The position numbers and the translations under genes were made by a program. This document shows positions 16,449 through 21,921 of a stretch of 21,921 bases of DNA, piece by piece. The stretch spans positions 1 through 21,921 of IMG/VR virus record IMGVR_UViG_3300009420_000107. The stretch is one strand, 5' to 3'. The notes under the pieces were generated by a model that had not been told where the DNA came from, searched no databases, and saw only the letters and a program-made list of their open reading frames with translations. Each line of letters begins with the position of its first letter. The stretch's first letter is position 1. The stretch is from a virus.

Positions 16449-17564
16449 CTATGAGTTTGCGAATAGTCTGTATTTTCCTAGTTTGTCTGTATCGTTAGAT
16501 TTCTTTAATGAGAAGAGATATTGTAAAAATGTATAATTAATATTTCCAATATCAAATCTAGGAATAAAAGATAGACTAGATGGACTATTCACGGTTTCAG
16601 TTATAATTGTATCAAAGTCAGTAGAAGATAAACTTGAAGCACAAGCTTTATCTAAATGGTTCATAAAGTAATCAGGATCCGGAGAGTTTTGGAAATCATA
16701 TAGGTCTTTAATTAATGCTTTCAATGCAGTTTGTTTGTCTGTTGAAAGACCGTCAATGTTTGCAATATTTACAGCACCTACATTTGCAGTAGGTTTTTGC
16801 GTAAATACATCTTCGTCAGCAAATGGTGCTAATGGTGTAATACCTGAAAATGGATTGTCATTATTTAAATCAACATCATCACTAGTATAACCTAATGCAG
16901 TTTGTTGATTAGTATTCAAAAGATTTAGAGCAGCACCTTCTCTACTATCTGTTAATACTTCTTTATAAAATCTTTTTAAGAATAAATGCCAAGTAGACAA
17001 TAAGTTTGCTTGGTGAGTATCAGCACCTGCAAAGTATTCGCCTAATAATAATTCAATTGAGAAATTTAAATTAAGAGCTTTAATTCTATCTAAATCAAGT
17101 GTAGGTAATACATTAAAATATCCTGCAACATCTCCTAGACCAGCATTAATTTTTGTTAGCGCTAGCGTGTGAGTAGGTTGCAATTGTGTATTTGCAATAA
17201 TTTTTTCGTGGTGTAAATTAATATCTAAAAACTTCTGTACTGCTGTTTGGTCAACAAATGGTAACATAGTTTTTAACCAGGTTACTGATAAGTTTAAGTA
17301 TGCTTCACTATCGCAGTAAATAATAACTTTGGTACCTAGAGTACTTTGTTTTAATTTTACATCTTCAAAGAAACCAGTTAAGTCAGTATACTTACCTGCC
17401 ATTGCATTAACATTGTGTGAATAGTTAATTAAAGTTCCTCTGTATGTAGTTTGCAGTTCCTGGTGCATTTCATTACCAGTTTCTGCTGATATTACATATC
17501 TGTTTGTATGACAATCAATTGAATCGTCAAACGCTAAATAGACTTTATTAAATAAGTGTAGCAT
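16449..17564 (-). CDS. Hypothetical island protein, 371 aa
   Basis: I do not recognise a family. The first third looks like an alpha/beta fold (HLFNKVYLAFDDSIDCHTNR, YVISAETGNEMHQELQ, KVIIYCDSEAYLNLSVTWLK); the rest is helical with loops (LNFSIELLLGEYF, WHLFLKRFYKEVL). A flexible Asn/Pro/Thr-rich linker lies near residues 230-275. The start strand followed by D-D-S-I-D and the later 'IIYCDSEAYL' could form a nucleotide- or metal-binding edge, but no known catalytic motif is complete. It follows the 221-residue gene by a single base (TAATATG) and precedes a radical SAM gene by 8 bases. Together with the 221-residue protein it may form part of the machinery handling the Cys-His protein; this is inference from gene order alone. 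Confidence 0.75.
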   Translation of the reverse strand: MLHLFNKVYLAFDDSIDCHTNRYVISAETGNEMHQELQTTYRGTLINYSHNVNAMAGKYTDLTGFFEDVKLKQSTLGTKVIIYCDSEAYLNLSVTWLKTMLPFVDQTAVQKFLDINLHHEKIIANTQLQPTHTLALTKINAGLGDVAGYFNVLPTLDLDRIKALNLNFSIELLLGEYFAGADTHQANLLSTWHLFLKRFYKEVLTDSREGAALNLLNTNQQTALGYTSDDVDLNNDNPFSGITPLAPFADEDVFTQKPTANVGAVNIANIDGLSTDKQTALKALIKDLYDFQNSPDPDYFMNHLDKACASSLSSTDFDTIITETVNSPSSLSFIPRFDIGNINYTFLQYLFSLKKSNDTDKLGKYRLFANS

Positions 17565-17565
17565 A

Positions 17566-18231
17566 TTAGTTTTTCTCTTTACCTTTTAAATATTCTTTTG
17601 TATCAAATTTACCTTCGGCAATTGCCCAAGTCATTAAGAATAGTGGATTACTTTCTGTCGCCCAATATTCAAATAAAGATTTACCTTTAAACATATAATC
17701 TTTAAAGTACTTCGTATAGTTCTTAACAATACCTTCTTTTTGTATTTGATAATAACTATAAAATTCTTTGTGTTTTAATAATGAAACAAAGTTAATACCT
17801 CTAACATCTTCTGTCTCGTCTTTAGGATAACTCTCAACAAATTCATTAAAAGCACCTTCACCAACGATTGACATATTATACAATGGTAGACTTTCTAATT
17901 TGCCTTCCCACTTGTCAAGTATTTCTTTGTTCTTTTCTATAACACTCTTATATTTATCTGTCTTTGACAACCCCTTGTGTTCAAATAATACAGCGATTAT
18001 TTCTTTTTCTAATTTAGGTATATTTACTAACATTTGTGTGTTAAGATATTCACTAATTAGTTCTTCGTCCATATTTAATATATCACAAGGTATATCTAAA
18101 TTACTTAAATAGGTTAGAAACTGAGCACCTTTTAATGTGCTGTTTTCGTAATCAATAAGATAACTTTCTGTCTTATCTTCAAAGTATTTTTTTAAGTCTT
18201 TCAATTCAATCGGTACAATAGTATTAATCAT
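17566..18231 (-). CDS. Hypothetical island protein, 221 aa
   Basis: The protein is mostly helical and rich in Lys, Glu, Leu and Tyr, with no cofactor motif, signal peptide or membrane span. Recognisable stretches are LIDYENSTLKGAQFLTYLSN near 26-44, PKLEKEIIAVLFEHKGLSK near 73-91, and SLFEYWATESNPLFLMTWAI near 187-206. One Cys only, in DIPCDILN. Its ATG overlaps the stop codon of the Cys-His protein gene (TAATG), and its ribosome-binding site (GAGGAAGAAGA) is made from the codons for that protein's terminal Arg-Gly-Arg-Arg. Such tight coupling suggests matched production with the Cys-His protein, so a chaperone, recognition or assembly partner is a reasonable guess but not demonstrated. Confidence 0.75.
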   Translation of the reverse strand: MINTIVPIELKDLKKYFEDKTESYLIDYENSTLKGAQFLTYLSNLDIPCDILNMDEELISEYLNTQMLVNIPKLEKEIIAVLFEHKGLSKTDKYKSVIEKNKEILDKWEGKLESLPLYNMSIVGEGAFNEFVESYPKDETEDVRGINFVSLLKHKEFYSYYQIQKEGIVKNYTKYFKDYMFKGKSLFEYWATESNPLFLMTWAIAEGKFDTKEYLKGKEKN

Positions 18232-19004
18232 TATCTTCTTCCTCTACTTCCGTGACAACTACTATGACAGCTACTATGACATATAGTTTTTGTTAATGTA
18301 TAAGTGTTACCTCTTTCAGTAGAATATGCGTTTGCAAGGCTCGACATAAACGATTCTAAATTTGTATCGTCAATTGTTTGACCAGGTTGTAAACTACTAG
18401 GTTGTGATGGATTTAATGTTGTTCTTTGTGCAGTTGTTAAGTGTGCAATTTGTGTATCCGAATATTGTGTTCCTGCACCTGTCATACTAACTATAGCGTA
18501 TGTATTTTTGATATTAGTATAATTATTCATTTCTGCTTTTAGTGTACCGTAAATATTGTTTGCAGTAATTACTGAACCTGCATTACCGATATTAGAACCT
18601 GTGATACCAATTGATACAGCACTTATTACTGCTAAAGTATTAACCGTACCTACAGCACCTGAAGAAGTGCCTGATATAATATCGTTTTGTAAGAATCCTG
18701 TTTGACCAGCACCTGGATTAATTGTTCTTAATTTTAATACATTGCTAGAATAACTAACTACGATACCAGTTGTTGCAGTTATCGTAGAGTTAACCGTTTC
18801 ACCTGCTGTATAAGTTCCAGTCACACCTGTTAGTGTTAATTCAAATCCGTCAACAACACCACCAAAATCAGCAGAAGTAAATGAAGAGTGTCCTGGTAGA
18901 TTATCAGTACCCCATACAATATGGTGGTCTGCTACATCTGTTACCAGTTCTTCAAATCTATCAACTATATTTTGACTTGTTATCGGGTTGTTTAAAGTTA
19001 CCAT
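18231..19004 (-). CDS. Virion-like protein with terminal Cys-His repeat, candidate radical SAM substrate
   Basis: The 257-residue protein begins MVTLNNPITSQNIVDRFEEL and continues HHIVWGTDNLPGHSSFTSAD followed by FGG, a style I know from structural proteins of T4-like marine phages. The middle is beta-rich and Thr/Ser/Gly-rich (GVTGTYTAGETVNSTITATT, GTSSGAVGTVNTL). The last 16 residues are CHSSCHSSCHGSRGRR: Cys at 242, 246 and 250, each followed by His, in a period of four, then a basic tail. These are the only cysteines in the protein. The gene starts inside the end of a radical SAM/SPASM gene (7-base overlap) and its stop overlaps the next start. I infer a virion or adhesin protein whose tail is a modification target. 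A metal-binding tail without modification is the main alternative. Confidence 0.8.
   Translation of the reverse strand: MVTLNNPITSQNIVDRFEELVTDVADHHIVWGTDNLPGHSSFTSADFGGVVDGFELTLTGVTGTYTAGETVNSTITATTGIVVSYSSNVLKLRTINPGAGQTGFLQNDIISGTSSGAVGTVNTLAVISAVSIGITGSNIGNAGSVITANNIYGTLKAEMNNYTNIKNTYAIVSMTGAGTQYSDTQIAHLTTAQRTTLNPSQPSSLQPGQTIDDTNLESFMSSLANAYSTERGNTYTLTKTICHSSCHSSCHGSRGRR
18255..18281 (-). repeat. In-frame 12-base tandem repeat encoding Cys-His-Ser-Ser
   Basis: Two adjacent 12-base units on the minus strand, TGTCATAGTAGC then (C)ATAGTAGT within TGTCATAGTAGT, differ at one base. They are followed by a third partial copy, TGTCAC, just below 18258. Each full unit encodes Cys-His-Ser-Ser, so copy-number change would keep the frame. 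Confidence 0.7.
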
Positions 19005-20029
19005 TTCGCCTCACTTTGTTTTTTTAAGTGTTTCATAAGAGATTTAGGAGCGCCACATATGTCGTCTTGCCATGCTAATTGGTGACAATCGCCACCACAA
19101 TACTTAAATACTTCACACTCAAAGCATTTAGGATTTCTTGCTACTTCACAAGCAACATTTTCTAATCTCTTAGGACTATTTATAAGTTCTACTAGAGGGT
19201 CATCTATAGTTCCAAAATTAAACTCGGGAGCTGCATTAGGACAACCACCTATTGTGCCAGTTGCGTTAAGTGTAAATAGTTTTTGTTCACAATCTCGGCA
19301 GAAAGTGCCTTCTTTTGTTGAACCAGTATCAAATTTTGAGTAAATTGTTTCAAAAAACTCATTATCAAACCAATCTCTTGTGTTATACTGAATAGATTGC
19401 TCGTGCATTTTTAAAAACCACTTATCTTGTTCTATATTTCTAGGAAATATCTCTGGATGCAAGTTTGCATTACCATTTCCAGTCAATCTTTCAAGTGCCA
19501 TTTCTTTTACACCTAAATCTTTGACCCATTTAAGTAATTCAATAGGTTCAATTCTAATTGTGTCTTTGGTTACTGATATGAAGAGTTTAATATCAACACC
19601 TTCACTAATTAAAGTCTCTACATTCTTACGCCATAAGTTTGCTTGTTTCTCATTTGCAAATCTTATGTTAGGATCCCAACTAGTTCCACATCTATTTTTA
19701 AGTGGACCTTTAATGAAGTCAATGTGTTCTTGTTTTAGTTTAAATGTTAAGTTAGAAGTTATGCCCATTGATTGTTGAATCCACAAATCTTTTGTGTTCT
19801 CATAGACATATTGCATTTCAGACACAGGAACTAAAAACGGTTCGCCACCGTGTAGTTCTAAATGTGCTGTATCGTGTTTGTGAAAATTGTATTTTCTGAA
19901 ATCTTGTAACCACTTAATGGTTTTATCTGGATTCCAATAGACTTTAGGACCATTTGAACCTGAAGTAAAACAATGTTTACAATTCAAGTTGCAGGTTTCG
20001 GTTGTTTTTAAATAAAACATCCAATTCAT
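18998..20029 (-). CDS. Radical SAM/SPASM maturase-like protein, 343 aa
   Basis: C13-X3-C17-X2-C20 (CNLNCKHC) binds the radical SAM cluster; LELHGGEPF near 57-65 is the SAM-binding GGEP motif. The C-terminal domain has C244-X2-C247, C263 (GTIGGCPN), C294, then an exact SPASM core C302-X2-C305-X5-C311-X3-C315 and C325. This is the architecture of sulfatase-maturing enzymes and of radical SAM RiPP maturases that act on Cys, Ser or other side chains. I place the start at the ATG at 20029, with AGGAGT six bases before it; a longer frame from 20056 would need a TTG start. It overlaps the cupin gene stop by one base and the Cys-His protein gene by 7 bases, making that protein the most likely substrate. 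Confidence 0.9.
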   Translation of the reverse strand: MNWMFYLKTTETCNLNCKHCFTSGSNGPKVYWNPDKTIKWLQDFRKYNFHKHDTAHLELHGGEPFLVPVSEMQYVYENTKDLWIQQSMGITSNLTFKLKQEHIDFIKGPLKNRCGTSWDPNIRFANEKQANLWRKNVETLISEGVDIKLFISVTKDTIRIEPIELLKWVKDLGVKEMALERLTGNGNANLHPEIFPRNIEQDKWFLKMHEQSIQYNTRDWFDNEFFETIYSKFDTGSTKEGTFCRDCEQKLFTLNATGTIGGCPNAAPEFNFGTIDDPLVELINSPKRLENVACEVARNPKCFECEVFKYCGGDCHQLAWQDDICGAPKSLMKHLKKQSEAKW

Positions 20030-20508
20030 TATATAACTCCTATACTTAACCCCCAAGTATCTGCTTCGTTTTCAACATAATGTTTTACACCTTGTTCTAT
20101 GAATATTCCTTCATCATCATATACTGGTTTAATAACACCATCTAAAGATACTTTCTTTTTGCCTTTGACAACATATAAGTAAACATCTTTATCATCTTTA
20201 TGTTCTTTAAAACTAATACCTGGTTTCTGATTTACAAATAAATGAATATCTTGTCTTTTCTTTCCTGTGATATTCAATACTACTTCGTCTAAAACTTCTT
20301 TTAACCAGGCTACATCTTCTAAGCCTTCCACCTTAATAGTTTTAAATCTATCGTACTCTCTTATCCATTCTCCATAAGACATATGGTCTTTAACCTCACG
20401 GTCAAGTCCTTCTTCATCTATGTAAAATAGTTGTCTTGCTTCGTATCTAGTGTGTGATTGGATTTCTTCTTTTAATCTGGAAATCCATAAGATTGTTTGT
20501 TCGTCCAT
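20029..20508 (-). CDS. Cupin/JmjC-like Fe(II) oxygenase, 159 aa
   Basis: The C-terminal half reads DIHLFVNQKPGISFKEHKDD, then KDVYLYVVKGKKKVSLDG, then EGIFIEQGVKHYVENE. This is the 'H.D..DV.L..v.G.K.v' signature of JmjC/Cupin_4-type oxygenases: H103-x-D105 plus a distal His at 143 as metal ligands, with a Lys-rich strand that often holds 2-oxoglutarate. Known relatives hydroxylate His or Arg in proteins. The N-terminal half is helical and may recognise the partner. The ATG follows AAGGAG, which overlaps the stop of the fibre gene upstream. The stop overlaps the radical SAM start (TAATG). A hydroxylase acting on the same target as the radical SAM protein is a fair guess; a non-enzymatic cupin is possible. 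Confidence 0.72.
   Translation of the reverse strand: MDEQTILWISRLKEEIQSHTRYEARQLFYIDEEGLDREVKDHMSYGEWIREYDRFKTIKVEGLEDVAWLKEVLDEVVLNITGKKRQDIHLFVNQKPGISFKEHKDDKDVYLYVVKGKKKVSLDGVIKPVYDDEGIFIEQGVKHYVENEADTWGLSIGVI
20036..20041 (-). promoter_or_regulatory. Ribosome-binding site deciding the radical SAM start
   Basis: AGGAGT on the minus strand, six bases before the ATG at 20029 and inside the end of the cupin gene. It supports this ATG over the in-frame TTG at 20056. Confidence 0.65.
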
Positions 20509-20519
20509 AATATATCTCC

Positions 20520-21821
20520 TTATTTACCAACAACAGCTTCTATAACTCTCTCTTCGTTAGAATCGTCATTGACTAAACTTTTTCCAATTAATGCACCGTT
20601 TCTTGGTTCTGCTTCAGCTCTAGCACATCCTGCAATACTACAAGATACTAACATATCGCCTTTTCTTACAGGACCACATACTCTTACTGGTACTCTTCCT
20701 GTCATTGCTACCGTAGCGGTAACACCTTCTAAACTGCCATTCATAATAAAGGCAGGTTTTTCTGATTGAACACCAATAACTTTTGTGCAATGATTTTCTG
20801 TACATATAGTTACCTCAGCTGTGCCACCTATACATAAGACGGTACCTACTGGATATTCTCTATCAGATTTATACTTTTCTGCCAAGTCAGCATATCTTGC
20901 TGATGTAGCAGTTGTTGTTAAAATATTTGTTGATGGATTGTAATATAATCCTGAATCTGCTTTTAGAACATTTGAACCTGAAGTACTATCAGCAAAAGTT
21001 AAATATCTTGTTGCGTTTTGAGTATTTTCAGTAGTTAAATCTACAGCACTTGATAATGAAGCAGTACCTGTAATAGTATTTGCAACTAAAGTGTCAACCG
21101 TTAATGTTGCAGAATTAAATCCTGATAGTTTTGCAATCGTAACCGAGTTATCAGCAATTTGTGAAGTACTTACAGCATTATCTGCTATCATAGTTTGTGT
21201 AACCGTATTCGTATCACCAGAAGTAATAAGAGTACCACTAGCGTCAGGTAGTGTAATTACATTATCTTGTGATGGGTCGTCTACTCGTAATGTAGTTTCA
21301 AAACTATTAGGAGTAGCACCTTCAAATTGCATTGAAGCACCATTGATTGTTAATCCAGCACCAACAAGTGTACCACCGGCAGATATACCACCTGTTGTAT
21401 TTAATTGTTCGTTACCAAAATCAATTGTACCACTTGCAGAAGTAATTGAAGAAGTACCAATCTGTATGTTCGCAATCTCAGCTGTTGTTGCAACATCAAT
21501 TGTTGATAGACCAGTTAAGTTTGTATTTAATCCGATTGTTAATGTATCTGGATTTGATACCGTTGCAGTAAGACCTGTACCACTCGCTACGGTTAATGTG
21601 TTACCAGAGGCAATACCTTGTACATTCGTTCCATCTGTTAATGTGAAACCAGCAGCTGCAATTGCAATAGCATTGATTTCGTTAACAGCACCAATTACAG
21701 AAGTAGCAGATAAAGTAGGATCCAGAGTGGCAATATCACCAAAATCTGAGGACGCTAATGCGTTAAATTCTATTCGTAATTTATCTAAACTATCTGTTTC
21801 TGTTACCTGTCTTACAGCCAT
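20520..21821 (-). CDS. Fibre-like structural protein with Cys-rich C-terminal domain, 433 aa
   Basis: The N-terminus (MAVRQVTETDSLDKLRIEFN, then LSATSVIGAVNEIN) is of the type found in tail-fibre proteins of marine T4-like phages. The body consists of Thr/Ser/Asn/Ala-rich beta repeats, for example NAVSTSQIADNSVTIAKLSG. Residues 162-203 closely resemble residues 76-117 of the 127-residue fibre protein at 7027-7410. From about residue 310 (YADLAEKYKSDREYPVGTVL) a compact C-terminal domain follows, with GRVPVRVCGPVRKGDMLVSC and GALIGKSL; similar 'ADLAE.Y...GTVV' domains end many phage structural proteins. All six cysteines (330, 340, 345, 382, 394, 399) lie in this domain. AAGGAT inside the upstream gene serves as ribosome-binding site. 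It heads the transcript into the enzyme island. Structural call is good; fibre type unknown. Confidence 0.82.
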   Translation of the reverse strand: MAVRQVTETDSLDKLRIEFNALASSDFGDIATLDPTLSATSVIGAVNEINAIAIAAAGFTLTDGTNVQGIASGNTLTVASGTGLTATVSNPDTLTIGLNTNLTGLSTIDVATTAEIANIQIGTSSITSASGTIDFGNEQLNTTGGISAGGTLVGAGLTINGASMQFEGATPNSFETTLRVDDPSQDNVITLPDASGTLITSGDTNTVTQTMIADNAVSTSQIADNSVTIAKLSGFNSATLTVDTLVANTITGTASLSSAVDLTTENTQNATRYLTFADSTSGSNVLKADSGLYYNPSTNILTTTATSARYADLAEKYKSDREYPVGTVLCIGGTAEVTICTENHCTKVIGVQSEKPAFIMNGSLEGVTATVAMTGRVPVRVCGPVRKGDMLVSCSIAGCARAEAEPRNGALIGKSLVNDDSNEERVIEAVVGK

Positions 21822-21823
21822 TT

Positions 21824-21921
21824 TTATTTATCCTTACACATATTTTTTATTAAATCTTTTATTTCAAACAACTCTTGCTTTAAACTATTTATCTCTCTAC
21901 ACATTGACTTCATTTGGTTAA
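21824..21921 (-). CDS. 3' end of a small coiled-coil gene
   Basis: Reading in from the right edge, the minus strand is open to a TAA at 21824-21826 and encodes NQMKSMCREINSLKQELFEI then KDLIKNMCKDK. The heptad-like Leu/Ile spacing and charged residues suggest a coiled coil, with a Cys near each end. An in-frame ATG exists at 21913, but no ribosome-binding site precedes it in the window, so the gene probably starts further upstream. It ends two bases before the next start codon and contains that gene's AAGGAT ribosome-binding site. Function unknown. Confidence 0.55.
   Translation of the reverse strand, partial: NQMKSMCREINSLKQELFEIKDLIKNMCKDK

Noticed and set aside
18234-18281. The Cys-His repeat as c-type haem attachment sites
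   Set aside because: The spacing is Cys-X3-Cys-His, not the usual Cys-X2-Cys-His, the protein has no secretion signal, and a phage structural protein would not normally meet the haem attachment machinery.
10125-20508. The island as a defence system or a bacterial biosynthetic cluster
   Set aside because: No nuclease, toxin, transporter, protease or regulator is present, and the genes share strand, packing and base composition with the flanking phage structural genes, so a phage-integral maturation role fits better.
21824-21836. GATAAATA near the start at 21821 as a late promoter
   Set aside because: It differs from TATAAATA at the first base and lies only a few bases before the ATG, leaving no room for a transcript start; it is better read as the ribosome-binding site AAGGAT.
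21091-21921. A long plus-strand reading frame of 276 codons at the right edge
   Set aside because: It lies opposite the 433-residue fibre gene and mirrors its repetitive Thr/Ser/Val codons. It has no ribosome-binding site and its product looks like an antisense translation.

Overview
The window reads as a stretch of the late, virion-structural region of an AT-rich marine T4-like myovirus. All supportable genes lie on the minus strand, so transcription runs from high to low coordinates. The evidence is as follows: fibre proteins built from modules familiar from marine T4-like phages (cyanophages, pelagimyophages); exact TATAAATA boxes, the T4-type late promoter motif, 19 to 25 bases upstream of the start codons of four genes; dense gene packing with stop/start overlaps; and no cellular housekeeping, tRNA or rRNA genes. 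The host cannot be read from the sequence. The AT-rich style would fit a SAR11-like or similar marine host, which is inference.

Layout in order of transcription. (1) 21921-20520: the tail of a small coiled-coil gene, then a 433-residue fibre-like protein with a Cys-rich C-terminal domain. (2) 20508-10125: an accessory island of 14 tightly coupled genes with no internal late promoter seen. It encodes a cupin/JmjC-like oxygenase, four radical SAM proteins (three with full SPASM cysteine sets, one degenerate), two adjacent 2-oxoglutarate/Fe(II)-type oxygenases, a Rossmann-type glycosyltransferase-like protein, five proteins I do not recognise, and a virion-like protein ending in CHSSCHSSCHGSRGRR. 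(3) 10085-6140: short virion-associated proteins and fibre parts, including two proteins with Mtd-like N-termini. (4) 6116-2400: a 1238-residue fibre with six chitin-binding-like repeats and a beta-helix-like section. (5) 2372-1: the first 790 residues of a fibre that ends, within the window, in RCC1-type repeats.

The most interesting part is the island. A radical SAM/SPASM gene overlaps by 7 bases a gene whose only cysteines are the three in its terminal Cys-His repeat, and a cupin-type oxygenase gene overlaps the radical SAM gene on the other side. This looks like a RiPP-style maturation unit, an enzyme pair with a peptide-tagged substrate, carried among tail-fibre genes, with further radical SAM and 2OG oxygenase enzymes downstream. 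My inference is that the phage chemically modifies its own adhesin or fibre proteins. The chemistry and targets are not shown by sequence alone. No stretch longer than about 70 bases lacks a gene.
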